From contig NZ_LMCM01000007.1 in the NCBI RefSeq assembly GCF_001426245.1, positions 372,001 through 436,000 on the forward strand: a stretch of 64,000 nucleotides of DNA. Direction: 5' to 3'. Each line of letters begins with the position of its first letter. Position 1 is the stretch's first letter. Source of the DNA: Phycicoccus sp. Root101 (GTDB lineage: Bacteria; Actinomycetota; Actinomycetes; Actinomycetales; Dermatophilaceae). Of the stretch, positions 15,823-24,694 are shown in pieces. The position numbers and the translations under genes were made by a program. The notes under the pieces were generated by a model, which saw only the letters and a list, made by a program, of their open reading frames with translations, was not told the DNA's origin and made no database searches.

Positions 15823-16034
15823 TGATCTACGCAGCCATCTGGCGGGCGTTGCCCGGGCCCCTGGTGCTCCGGGTGCTGCTGGCCCTGGTGCTGGTCGTCG
15901 CCGTCGTGGCGTTCTGCTTCCTGTGGCTGTTCCCGCGGATCGCCCCGCTCATGCCGTTCAACGACAACACGGTCGACCCCTCGGCCGCCCGTCCCCACGC
16001 CGTCCACGCACCCCAGCTCGAGGCCTCCCCATGA
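15822..16034 (+). CDS. Small single-pass membrane protein of the sortase operon
   Basis: 70 residues. Short N-terminus (MIYAAIWRALPGP), one long hydrophobic helix (LRVLLALVLVVAVVAFCFLWLF) and a 30-residue tail with PRIAPLMPFNDNTV. A similar small protein with a PLMPFND-like end is common at this locus in actinomycetes. Its ATG overlaps the sortase stop and its stop overlaps the pabA/trpG ATG, so it is translated from the same message. Function unknown. Confidence 0.85.
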   Translation: MIYAAIWRALPGPLVLRVLLALVLVVAVVAFCFLWLFPRIAPLMPFNDNTVDPSAARPHAVHAPQLEASP

Positions 16035-16687
16035 CCCGCATCCTCGTCGTCGACAACTACGACAGCTTCGTCTTCACCATCGTCGGCTACCTCCAGCAGC
16101 TCGGCGCCGAGTGCGAGGTCGTCCGCAACGACGCGCTCACCGCCGCCGACGGTGCGGACTTCGACGGCGTGCTCGTGTCGCCGGGTCCCGGCACCCCCGA
16201 GCAGGCCGGTGTCTCGATGGCGATGATCGAGGCATGCGCCGAGCGGGCCCAGCCCATGCTGGGGGTCTGCCTCGGTCACCAGGCACTCGGGGTCGTGGCC
16301 GGGGCGACCGTCGGGCGGGCGCCGGAGCTGCTCCACGGCAAGACGTCCCGGGTCCTGCACGACGACACCGGTGTCCTCGAGGGCCTGGGCAGCCCGTTCA
16401 CGGCGACCCGGTACCACTCGCTGACCATCGACCCCCCAACGCTGCCCGAGGCGCTGGTCGCCAACGGGCACACCGAGTCCGGCATCATCATGGCCGTCCG
16501 CCACCGCGACCTGCCCCTGCACGGGGTGCAGTTCCACCCCGAGAGCGTGCTCACCGAGGGTGGGCACCGCATCCTGGCCAACTGGCTGCAGGTGTGCGGC
16601 CTCGACGACGCCGTCCAGCGGTCGGCCGGCCTGAGCCCCCTGGTCCGCGACGCCGAGGGAGTGGCCCGGGCGGTCGCCGCCCACTGA
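16031..16687 (+). CDS. pabA: Glutamine amidotransferase, aminodeoxychorismate/anthranilate synthase component II
   Basis: 218 residues. Class I glutamine amidotransferase that supplies ammonia to PabB or TrpE. Motifs: VDNYDSFVFTIVGYLQQLG at the N-terminus, SPGPGTPEQAG oxyanion region, catalytic Cys in GVCLGHQALG and His-Glu in QFHPESVLT. No pabB/trpE partner is nearby, and such bifunctional enzymes serve both folate and tryptophan synthesis, so pabA versus trpG cannot be decided. Start overlaps the upstream stop (ATGA). Converges with pknB. Confidence 0.92.
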   Translation: MTRILVVDNYDSFVFTIVGYLQQLGAECEVVRNDALTAADGADFDGVLVSPGPGTPEQAGVSMAMIEACAERAQPMLGVCLGHQALGVVAGATVGRAPELLHGKTSRVLHDDTGVLEGLGSPFTATRYHSLTIDPPTLPEALVANGHTESGIIMAVRHRDLPLHGVQFHPESVLTEGGHRILANWLQVCGLDDAVQRSAGLSPLVRDAEGVARAVAAH

Positions 16688-16705
16688 CCTCCGGTCACTC
16701 CCGGG

Positions 16706-18613
16706 TCAGGGCGTCTGGACCGGCGCCGGGGGTGTGACGGGGATGGTGCTCGTCGGAGCCGTGGTGGTCGTCGTCGTGCTCGTGGTCGGCGGCGGCGCCG
16801 TCGTGGTGGTCGGTGGGGGCGTCGTGGTGGTGGTCTGGGTCGGACGCGGCGGCTGGGCCACGGTCAGCACGATCTGGGTGCCGTCGTCGACCTTCTCGCC
16901 CTTCTTGATGCTCTGCTTGGTCACCGAGTCCTCGGTCTCGGAGCTCTCGACGTACTCGGTCTTGATCCGGAACCCGAGGTCGCCGAGGATCTGGGCGGCC
17001 TCGCTGCGCGACTTGCCCACGACGTCGGGAGCGGTGATCTTGCCCGAGGACACGGTCAGGTCGACGGCGCTGCTGACCGGGACGGACTCGCCGGCTCCCG
17101 GGTCGGTGGAGACGACCTGGCCCTTGTCCAGTCCGGAGTCGTCGACCTCCTTGATGGCGCCGACCTTGAGGTTGAGGTTGGACAGGGCGGTGCGCGCCTC
17201 GTCCTGGCTGTAGTCCCTGAGGTCGGGCAGGTCCCTGGTGTCGGGGCCGGCCGAGATGCTCAGCTGGACGCGGGAGTTGCGCGCCGCCAGCTCGCCGCCG
17301 CCGGGGCTCTGCTCGATGACGTGGCCGATCTCCTTGGTGCTGGCCACCTGGGTCGACTCGGGCACCAGCCCGGCCGCCCTGATCTCCGCCTCGGCCGTCT
17401 CGACCGGCTTGTCGACCACGGACGGGATGGACACCTGGGCAGGCGTGTCGGGTGGCCGGTCGAGGAAGGACTTGCCGGCCAGGGCGAGCAGCACCAGCGC
17501 GCCGACCACGGCGAGGACGAGCAGCACGTAGGCGAGGCCGCGTCGGCGACGCGGTTCGTCGTCGGGGTCGTGCCCGATGGCCGGCAGGGTCGCGGTGTTG
17601 CCGTGACCGCCACCGGCGGTGCCGGGAGCGGTGGCGGTCGTCGGGGTGGCACCCGCGGGCAGGACCGTGGTCGCTGCCGCGGCGGCCCCGAGGGCACCGA
17701 TCGCCACGGTGGCCTCCGGCGCCGAGCCGGCCGTCCCGCGGGCTGCATCGCTGATGGGGCGCCCGAGCCGGGCGGCCTGCAGGTCGGCGCGGAACGCGGT
17801 CGCGTCCTGGTAGCGGGCCTCGCGGTCCTTTGCGAGAGAGTGCAGGACCACCGCGTCGAGGGCCGGGCTCACGGCGGGGTTGAGCGAGGACGGTCGCGGG
17901 GGCGGCTGGCCCACGTGCTGGTAGGCGATCGCGACCGGTGAGTCGGCCTGGAACGGCGGGCGACCGGTGAGCAGCTCGAACAGCAGGCAGCCCGTGGAGT
18001 ACAGGTCCGAGCGCGCGTCGACGTGGTGGCCCTGGGCCTGTTCGGGCGAGAGGTACTGCGCGGTGCCGATGACGGCCTGCGTCTGGGTCATGGTGGCGTT
18101 CGCGTCGGCGACCGCTCGTGCGATCCCGAAGTCCATGACCTTGATGTCACCGCGGGAGCCGATCATGACGTTCGCCGGCTTGATGTCGCGGTGGATGATG
18201 CCCATCCGGTGGCTGTACGCCAGCGCGTCGAGCACGCCCTCGGTGATGCGGGCCGCCTCAGCGGGCTCGAGGTGCTGCCGGTCGTTGAGCAGCTCGCGCA
18301 GGGTCTGGCCCTCGACGTACTCCATGACGATGTAGGGCACCGGGACCGAGGCGCCGCCGGACTCGGTCAGCCGGTCCTCGCCGGAGTCGTAGACCGCGAC
18401 GATGCTCGCGTGGTTGAGCCCGGCCGCCGACTGGGCCTCACGGCGGAACCGGTTGAGGAACGAGGGGTCGCGCGCGAGGTCGGATCGCAGCAGCTTGATG
18501 GCCACCGGCCGCGAGAGGCGGGCGTCGTGGCCGAGGTGCACCTCCGCCATACCGCCGCGACCGAGCAGGCCGCCCACTTCGTAGCGGCCCCCGAGGAGCT
18601 GTGGTGCGCTCAC
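16706..18613 (-). CDS. pknB: Serine/threonine protein kinase PknB with PASTA repeats
   Basis: 635 residues. Kinase domain (1-270) with VAIK lysine, HRDIKPANV and DFGIAR. A membrane helix at about 358-380 leads to three PASTA domains (about 394-588), which bind peptidoglycan fragments and couple wall status to phosphorylation. The last 45 residues are Thr/Pro-rich. Mycobacterial PknB has four PASTA units. GTG start overlaps the pknA stop (GTGA). Last gene of the seven-gene fhaA-to-pknB cluster; expected to regulate division and wall synthesis together with PknA and PstP. Confidence 0.97.
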   Translation of the reverse strand: MSAPQLLGGRYEVGGLLGRGGMAEVHLGHDARLSRPVAIKLLRSDLARDPSFLNRFRREAQSAAGLNHASIVAVYDSGEDRLTESGGASVPVPYIVMEYVEGQTLRELLNDRQHLEPAEAARITEGVLDALAYSHRMGIIHRDIKPANVMIGSRGDIKVMDFGIARAVADANATMTQTQAVIGTAQYLSPEQAQGHHVDARSDLYSTGCLLFELLTGRPPFQADSPVAIAYQHVGQPPPRPSSLNPAVSPALDAVVLHSLAKDREARYQDATAFRADLQAARLGRPISDAARGTAGSAPEATVAIGALGAAAAATTVLPAGATPTTATAPGTAGGGHGNTATLPAIGHDPDDEPRRRRGLAYVLLVLAVVGALVLLALAGKSFLDRPPDTPAQVSIPSVVDKPVETAEAEIRAAGLVPESTQVASTKEIGHVIEQSPGGGELAARNSRVQLSISAGPDTRDLPDLRDYSQDEARTALSNLNLKVGAIKEVDDSGLDKGQVVSTDPGAGESVPVSSAVDLTVSSGKITAPDVVGKSRSEAAQILGDLGFRIKTEYVESSETEDSVTKQSIKKGEKVDDGTQIVLTVAQPPRPTQTTTTTPPPTTTTAPPPTTSTTTTTTAPTSTIPVTPPAPVQTP

Positions 18614-19941
18614 GGCTTCTTGCCCCCCTTGCCCTTGCCCTGGCCCTTGCCGGCGTGGCCGGAGGCGGGCTGGGCCGGGGCGCTGGACACGGCCGGGGTC
18701 GTGCGTGGCGTGCTCTTAGGCGAGGCGGTGTTCGTGGCAGGGGTCATGGTGGAGCGGGTCGTGGCCTTCGAGGTGGTGGGTGTGCTCGTGGCGCTCGGCG
18801 CGACGGGTGTGCTCGTCGCGGCGACCGGGGAGGTCCGGGACGGGGTGGGTGTCGAGCTGGCGTTGCCGCGGGAGGTCAGCGACACCACCAGCGCCACGGC
18901 GAGCAGGACGGCGACGCCGGCTGCCACGGGCAGGGCCCACGCCGGCCGCCGGGTGTCGTGCACCTCGGTGTCGTCGTGACCCGGGTCGGTCGCGACACCA
19001 GCGGTCGCCGCGGGGGCGAGGAAGACCGACGTCGGCAGCGTGTCGTCGCCGGTCAGGCCCTCGGGCGCCCCCGCGATCACGGGGGTGACGGCTGACGCGG
19101 CTCCGGCGCGGAGGTGCTCGGGGACCTCGCCGCGCGGGAGCTCGAGGGCGGCCGCGAACTCCGCGGCACTGCCGGGGCGTTGCGACGGGTCCTTGGCCAG
19201 GGCTGCCATCACCGTCGTCCGCAGGGGTTCCTCGACCTCGTCGGAGAGCTGGGGCGCGGGTTGGCTGAGGTGGGCCAGGGCAGTGGTCACCATCGACTCG
19301 CCGTTGAACGGTCGCCGGCCGGTGAGCATCTCGTAGCCGACCACGGCCAGGGCGTACACGTCGCTCAGCGGGCCGGCCGGTCGGCCAGCGGCCTGCTCCG
19401 GTGCGAGGTAGTGGGGCGTGCCGAGGACCTCGCCGGTCTGGGTCATCGGGGCCTCGCTCAGGGCGCGGGCGATCCCGAAGTCGGTGAGCTTGGCGTACCC
19501 GTCCGGGTCGACGACGATGTTCGCGGGCTTGACGTCCCGGTGCACGACCCCCGCGTCGTGGGCCGCCTGGAGGGCCAGCGCGGCTTGCCGCAGGATGTCG
19601 GTGACCTCCTGCTGCGGCAGCGGCGCACGCTCCTTGATCAGGGTCGAGAGGGGTTCGCCGACGAGCAGCTCCATGACCAGGAAGGCCGTGCCGTCGTCCT
19701 CGCCGAAGTCGTGGACCGTCCCGATGTTCGGGTGGCTCAGGCCGCCGGAGTGGCGGGCCTCGGCACGGAAACGCTCCGCGAAACCCTCGTCCTGTGCGCT
19801 GTCGGGCCGGAGCACCTTGACGGCGACGTCGCGGTCCAGGGTGACGTCGTGGGCACGCCAGACCTCACCCATCCCGCCCATCGCGATGGACTCCTCGAGG
19901 CGGTAGCGGCCGGCGAGCACGTCGCCCTGCGTGGGGGTCAC
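18610..19941 (-). CDS. pknA: Serine/threonine protein kinase PknA
   Basis: 443 residues from GTG at 19941. Kinase motifs VAVKVL, HRDVKPANIVV and DFGIARAL are intact. One membrane helix near 332-352 is followed by a 90-residue exported tail rich in Ser/Thr and ending in a Gly/Lys run (GKGQGKGKGGKKP), with no PASTA domains. PknA phosphorylates division and wall enzymes alongside PknB. The start overlaps the pbpA stop (GTGA), and the stop overlaps the pknB start. The upstream extension of the frame is Arg-rich noise. Confidence 0.96.
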   Translation of the reverse strand: MTPTQGDVLAGRYRLEESIAMGGMGEVWRAHDVTLDRDVAVKVLRPDSAQDEGFAERFRAEARHSGGLSHPNIGTVHDFGEDDGTAFLVMELLVGEPLSTLIKERAPLPQQEVTDILRQAALALQAAHDAGVVHRDVKPANIVVDPDGYAKLTDFGIARALSEAPMTQTGEVLGTPHYLAPEQAAGRPAGPLSDVYALAVVGYEMLTGRRPFNGESMVTTALAHLSQPAPQLSDEVEEPLRTTVMAALAKDPSQRPGSAAEFAAALELPRGEVPEHLRAGAASAVTPVIAGAPEGLTGDDTLPTSVFLAPAATAGVATDPGHDDTEVHDTRRPAWALPVAAGVAVLLAVALVVSLTSRGNASSTPTPSRTSPVAATSTPVAPSATSTPTTSKATTRSTMTPATNTASPKSTPRTTPAVSSAPAQPASGHAGKGQGKGKGGKKP

Positions 19942-21395
19942 TTGCCGAGCACCGCTTCCATGACTGCCTTGGCGATGGGGGCCGCGACCCGGCCACCGGC
20001 GGCCTCGTTCCCCGCGTTGCCACCGTCCTCGACGACGACGGCGACAGCCACCTTCGCGCCCACGGCGGGCGCGAACCCGGTGAACCACGCGTGCGGGGCC
20101 TTGCCCACCTCGTGCTGGGCCGTGCCGGTCTTGCCGGCGACGTCGACGCCGCTGATCTGCGCGGCGGTGCCGGTGCCGTTCTCGACGACGCCCTGCATCA
20201 TCCGGGTCAGGGCGTCAGCGGTCTCCTTCGAGACGGCCTGGGACAGCTGCTCGGGCGGGGGTTCGTCGAGGACCTCCAGGTCGGAGGAGGTGACCTTCTT
20301 GACCAGGTGCGGCTTCATGACGATGCCGCGGTTGGCGACGGCGGCGGAGATCATGGCCACCTGCAGCGGGGTCACCCGCACGTCGTACTGGCCGATCGCC
20401 GACTGCGCCAGCTGGGGCTCGTTGAGCTCGGCCGGGACGCTGCTCGGGGTCACCGTCATGGGGATCGTCAGGCGGTCACCGATGCCGAACTTGGCTGCCT
20501 GCGAACGGAAGTCGTCGGCGCCGATCTGCATGCCGAGCCACCCGAACGCCGTGTTGCACGAGATCTCCAGCGCCCGCTTGAGGGTGACCTTGCCGTTCGG
20601 CCCGCACGGCTGGCGGTCGTCGTTCGGCAGGTTGGTCGTGGTCAGCGGCAGGTCCAGCGTGGCCGGTCCGGGGATCTGCGACTCCTCGGTGAACTTCCCC
20701 GACTCCAGGGCCGCGGCCGACGTGACGATCTTGAACGTCGACCCCGGCGGGTAGAGGTTGCCGGCGATGGCACGGTCCACCATCGGCCGGCTGCTGTCGG
20801 CGTTGAGGTCCTTCCACGCCTTGACGACGGCGGAGGTGTCGTGGCTGCTCAGGACCGAGGGGTCGTATGACGGGTGGCTGACGAGCGCGAGGACCTCACC
20901 GGTGCTCGGGTCGAGGGCCACGACGGCCCCGCGCTGGTTGCCCAGCGCCTTCTCCGCAGCGGCCTGCGCCTTGGCGTTGACCGTGAGCTCGAGGCTGGCC
21001 CCGGTCTGGTCCTTGCCGGTGAGGATGTCGCTGACGCGGCGGTAGAACAGCTTGTCCGAGGAGCCCGAGAGCAGCGCGTTCTCCGCGCCCTCGATCCCGC
21101 CGCCCGCGCCATACGTGAAGGAGTAGTAGCCGGTGAGGTGGGCGTAGAGCTTGCCCTGCGGGTAGGTGCGCAGCCACTTGAGCTCGTCCTTGGAGGCGAC
21201 CGACTTGGCGATCGGGGCACCCCCCACGAGGATCTGGCCGCGCTCGCGGGCGTAGTTGGCCAGGAGGGTGCGGCGGTTCTCGGGCCGGTCGTCCAGCGAC
21301 TTGGCCTGGACGAACTGGATGTAGGTCGAGGAGATGAGCAGCGCGCCGAACAGCAGCGCCACGACCATGGAGAGCCGGCGGAGGGGGGCGTTCAC
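19938..21395 (-). CDS. pbpA: Class B penicillin-binding protein
   Basis: 485 residues. Transpeptidase that cross-links peptidoglycan. N-terminal membrane anchor (about 8-28), dimerisation domain, then transpeptidase motifs STFK (near 220), SCN (near 277) and KTGTAQ (near 421). This is the PbpA/PBP2-type partner of the adjacent RodA glycosyltransferase. GTG at 21395 overlaps the rodA stop (GTGA); the long upstream frame is not coding. Lies in the fhaA-fhaB-pstP-rodA-pbpA-pknA-pknB order typical of actinomycetes. Confidence 0.96.
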   Translation of the reverse strand: MNAPLRRLSMVVALLFGALLISSTYIQFVQAKSLDDRPENRRTLLANYARERGQILVGGAPIAKSVASKDELKWLRTYPQGKLYAHLTGYYSFTYGAGGGIEGAENALLSGSSDKLFYRRVSDILTGKDQTGASLELTVNAKAQAAAEKALGNQRGAVVALDPSTGEVLALVSHPSYDPSVLSSHDTSAVVKAWKDLNADSSRPMVDRAIAGNLYPPGSTFKIVTSAAALESGKFTEESQIPGPATLDLPLTTTNLPNDDRQPCGPNGKVTLKRALEISCNTAFGWLGMQIGADDFRSQAAKFGIGDRLTIPMTVTPSSVPAELNEPQLAQSAIGQYDVRVTPLQVAMISAAVANRGIVMKPHLVKKVTSSDLEVLDEPPPEQLSQAVSKETADALTRMMQGVVENGTGTAAQISGVDVAGKTGTAQHEVGKAPHAWFTGFAPAVGAKVAVAVVVEDGGNAGNEAAGGRVAAPIAKAVMEAVLGK

Positions 21396-22768
21396 CGCAG
21401 CGCCACCATCTCGGTCTTGGCCTCGCCGGTGCTGGACGCGCCGACCGGCGTCTCGACGACGGGTCGGCGGGCCTGGTCGCTGATGCGCAGGAGCAGGGCC
21501 ACGAGCGACCAGTTCGCCAGCAGCGACGAGCCTCCGTAGGACAGGAACGGCATGGTCAGGCCGGTGAGGGGGATGACCCGGGTCACCCCACCGACGACGA
21601 CGAAGCACTGCAGCGCCACGGAGAAGGCCAGCCCGCCGGCGAGCAGCTTGCCGAACCCGTCGCGGACCCCGAGCGCCGTGCGCAGGCCGCGCTCGACGAG
21701 CAGGACGTAGAGCATGAGCAGCGCGAACAGGCCGATCAGGCCGAGCTCCTCGCCGAAGCTGGGGAAGATGAAGTCCGACTCCGCGAAGTAGGTCAGGTCG
21801 GGGCGACCGCGACCCAGGCCGGTGCCGAAGAGCCCACCGGCCGCCATACCCATCAGGCCCTTGGCGACCTGGTCGGACTGGCCGGGGGCGAACGGGTCGA
21901 GCCACAGGTTCACGCGCGCCTGGACGTGGGAGAAGAGCAGGAAGGCGAGGTAGGCGCCACCGCAGAACAGGGCCATGCCGATGGCGATCCAGGACACGCG
22001 CTCGGTCGCGACGTAGAGCATGGACACGAACAGGCCGAACAGCAGCAGCGACGAACCCAGGTCCTTCTCGAAGACCAGGACGAGCAGGCTGAGGATCCAG
22101 GCGACGAGGATCGGGCCGAGGTCGCGCCCGCGCGGGAAGGTGAAGCCGAGCACCTTGCGGCCCGCGAGCGAGAGGGCGTCACGGGTCTGGACGAGGTAGC
22201 CCGCGAAGAAGACGGCGAGCACGATCTTCGCGACCTCGCCGGGCTGGAAGGTGAACGGCCCCAACCCGATCCAGATGCGCGATCCGTTGACGGTGCGACC
22301 GACCACGGGCAGCAGCGGCAGGATCAGCAGCCCGAACCCGACGATCGCCGCGGTGAACGTGAACCGGCGCAGGGCGCGGTGGTCGCGCAGGAACCACAGG
22401 ACGGCGGCGGCGATGGCGACGGCCAGGGCGCTCCAGATGAGCTGGCGCAGGGCCAGACCCTCCCCGATGCTGCGGCCCTCGGCGATGTCGAGCCGGTGGA
22501 TCATCACCAGCCCGAGGCCGTTGAGCAGGGTGACGATGGGCAGGAGCAGCGGGTCGGCGTACGACGCTTTCCAGCGCAGCAGGAGGTGGAACGCCAGCGA
22601 GATCGCGAGCAGGCCGGCGCCGTGGGTGATGAGCCCGGGCGGGAACGCGCCCGAGACCGAGAGCCCGACGTTGACGTAGGCCAGGACGACGATGCCGACG
22701 GCCAGCAGCAGCAACGTCAGCTCGACGTTGCGGCGGGTGCGGGGAGCGAAGCTCGAGACGGTCGTCAT
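21392..22768 (-). CDS. rodA: RodA/FtsW/SpoVE family peptidoglycan glycosyltransferase
   Basis: 458 residues with about 10-12 membrane helices. SEDS-family polymerase of lipid II. Recognisable blocks: VNGSRIWIGLGPFTFQPGEVAKI and PLTGLTMPFLSYGGSSLLANW near the C-terminus, plus AESDFIFPSFGEELGLIG. ATG at 22768 is 7 bases after the pstP stop. Pairs with the class B PBP encoded next. Regulated, by analogy with mycobacteria, through PknA/PknB and FHA proteins of the same cluster. Confidence 0.96.
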   Translation of the reverse strand: MTTVSSFAPRTRRNVELTLLLLAVGIVVLAYVNVGLSVSGAFPPGLITHGAGLLAISLAFHLLLRWKASYADPLLLPIVTLLNGLGLVMIHRLDIAEGRSIGEGLALRQLIWSALAVAIAAAVLWFLRDHRALRRFTFTAAIVGFGLLILPLLPVVGRTVNGSRIWIGLGPFTFQPGEVAKIVLAVFFAGYLVQTRDALSLAGRKVLGFTFPRGRDLGPILVAWILSLLVLVFEKDLGSSLLLFGLFVSMLYVATERVSWIAIGMALFCGGAYLAFLLFSHVQARVNLWLDPFAPGQSDQVAKGLMGMAAGGLFGTGLGRGRPDLTYFAESDFIFPSFGEELGLIGLFALLMLYVLLVERGLRTALGVRDGFGKLLAGGLAFSVALQCFVVVGGVTRVIPLTGLTMPFLSYGGSSLLANWSLVALLLRISDQARRPVVETPVGASSTGEAKTEMVALR

Positions 22769-22775
22769 GGCGCGC

Positions 22776-24149
22776 TCAACGGGTCGTCGTCGACGGGGTG
22801 CCGGTCGTCGTCGACGAGCTCGTCGTGGTGGTCGGGGTCGTGGTGGTCGTGCTCGGGGACGTCGTGGTGGTGGTCGGCGTGGGGGTCGTCGAGTCGTCGG
22901 TGGCGCAGGTGCCACCGGTCGCCCGGCTCACCGCGCAGCGGGACGCCTCGAGGCGCAGCTCCTCGACGAGGGCCTCGGCGTCCTTGAGCGTGTCCTTGGA
23001 GATGGAGGCCTCGACCTTGGTGCGGTAGAAGTCCGGCAGGTCGCTCACGACGACGTCGGACGCCTCCTCGACGTGCGACAGTGCGATCGGCCCGAGGTCC
23101 TGCGAGACGCCTTGGTAGATGGCGACCTTCCCGTCGTGGGCACCCACGAAGTACTGGCCCTGCGACCAGTCGTACGCGGCATACGCGCCACCACCGAGGA
23201 CCACGAGCACGACGGCGAGGACCGCGGCCCTGCGCCACCAGCGGCCGGGCCCGGCCGGGCCCTCCTCCGCGAGGGTCACCTCGTCGTCGTCCTCGCCGGT
23301 GGCCTCGCGGGTGAGCGCAGCGGCCTTGGCAGCGGGAGTGACCGGTATGGCGCGGGTGCTCTTCTTCGTGCGCGTGGAGGCGGCGCCCACGATCTGCGGC
23401 TGCGTCGGGGGGCCGTCGACCTTGGTGAGGTCGACGACGTCACCGATGACGATGGTCACGTTGTCCGGTGCGCCTGCCTTGAGCGCGAGGTCGACGAGCC
23501 GGTCGGCCGTCGCGCCCGGCGCGTCGCCGGCCGTGACGATCTCGGCGATGGTGTCACCGGCGACGTAGTCGGTGAGGCCGTCGGAGGCGATGAGGTAGCG
23601 GTCGCCCATGCGCGCCTCGCGCACGGTGACGTCCGGCTCGTCGTCGGGCTGCCCGGTCAGGACGCGGGTGACCAAGGAGCGCTGCGGGTGACCGATCGCC
23701 TCGTCGGCGGTGATGCGGCCCTCGTCGACCAGGGACTGCACGAAGGAGTGGTCCTTGGTGATCTGTGTGAGCTGACCGTCACGGGCGAGGAAGGCGCGGG
23801 AGTCGCCGATGTGGGCCAGGACGAGCTTGTTGTGCGACCGCAGGATCGCGATGAGCGTCGTCCCCATGCCGTGCAGGCTGGGGTCGGACTTGACCATGTC
23901 GGCGAGCTCGTCGTTCGCCGACGTGATCCGTCGGAGCAGGGCCTTGCTCGCCTCGGCGCTGCCCAGCGCCTCGCCGTCGAGGTCGGCCAGCGCACCGATG
24001 ACCACCGAGGACGCGATGTCGCCGCCGGCGTGGCCACCCATGCCGTCGGCCATCGCCAGCAGCCGGGGCCCGGCGTACCCGGAGTCCTGGTTCTCCGACC
24101 GCACCATCCCGACGTCGGAACGCGCGGCGTAGTTGAACGCGAAGGGCAT
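22776..24149 (-). CDS. pstP: PP2C-family serine/threonine phosphatase PstP
   Basis: 457 residues. The PP2C domain (about 5-240) has metal-binding acidic motifs ADGMGGHAGGDIAS, HIGDSRAF, ASDGLTDYV and APDNVTIV. A linker of about 65 residues, a membrane helix near 303-326 and an exported domain follow. The final 35 residues are a Thr/Ser/Pro run, unusually long for PstP. PstP reverses phosphorylation by PknA/PknB. ATG at 24149 follows the fhaB stop by 11 bases. Confidence 0.96.
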   Translation of the reverse strand: MPFAFNYAARSDVGMVRSENQDSGYAGPRLLAMADGMGGHAGGDIASSVVIGALADLDGEALGSAEASKALLRRITSANDELADMVKSDPSLHGMGTTLIAILRSHNKLVLAHIGDSRAFLARDGQLTQITKDHSFVQSLVDEGRITADEAIGHPQRSLVTRVLTGQPDDEPDVTVREARMGDRYLIASDGLTDYVAGDTIAEIVTAGDAPGATADRLVDLALKAGAPDNVTIVIGDVVDLTKVDGPPTQPQIVGAASTRTKKSTRAIPVTPAAKAAALTREATGEDDDEVTLAEEGPAGPGRWWRRAAVLAVVLVVLGGGAYAAYDWSQGQYFVGAHDGKVAIYQGVSQDLGPIALSHVEEASDVVVSDLPDFYRTKVEASISKDTLKDAEALVEELRLEASRCAVSRATGGTCATDDSTTPTPTTTTTSPSTTTTTPTTTTSSSTTTGTPSTTTR

Positions 24150-24160
24150 GTCGTCGAGGC

Positions 24161-24685
24161 CTACTTCCGCAGCTCGATGACGGTCTTGCCGATCCGCAGG
24201 GTGGTCCCGACCTCGACCCGGACCGGGCCGGTGAGGCGCTCGCTGCCCAGGAAGGTGCCGTTGGTGGAGCCGAGGTCCTCGACGAACCACGCGCCGTCGC
24301 GGTGGAAGATCTTGGCGTGCCGGCCGCTGGCGAAGTCGTCGTCGAGGACGAGGGCGCACTCGGGGTTGCGGCCGATGACGGTGCCGGACTCACGCAGGGG
24401 AAGGCTGGTTCCGGTCAGGGCGCCCTGCGTCACGACGAGCGTGCGCGGCGTGGACGAGGCCTGGCGCCGAGGGGTCTTCGCCGGGGGCTTGGCGGCGGGG
24501 GTCTCGTCGGCCTTGGCAGCGCGCGCGGCCGGCTGCCGCTTGGCCGGCGCGGGCTTGCGCGGGGTGCGGCTGACCACGCGGGTGCCGTAGATGTCGCCGC
24601 GCAGGACGCCGACGACGCTGAACACGAAGATCCACAGGAGGACGAGCAACCCGAGGCGGATGATCGTCAGGGTGAGTTCACTCAT
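24161..24685 (-). CDS. fhaB: FHA-domain protein FhaB (FipA-type)
   Basis: 174 residues. N-terminal membrane helix (TLTIIRLGLLVLLWIFVFSVVGVL), a Pro/Ala/Lys linker, and a C-terminal FHA domain with GRNPECALVLDDDFASGRHAKIF and STNGTF, the phospho-threonine recognition core. In mycobacteria FhaB (FipA) links FtsZ, FtsQ and PknA/PknB signalling. Lies 9 bases after fhaA. Adaptor role is inferred from family and cluster. Confidence 0.95.
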   Translation of the reverse strand: MSELTLTIIRLGLLVLLWIFVFSVVGVLRGDIYGTRVVSRTPRKPAPAKRQPAARAAKADETPAAKPPAKTPRRQASSTPRTLVVTQGALTGTSLPLRESGTVIGRNPECALVLDDDFASGRHAKIFHRDGAWFVEDLGSTNGTFLGSERLTGPVRVEVGTTLRIGKTVIELRK

Positions 24686-24694
24686 GCGACGAGG

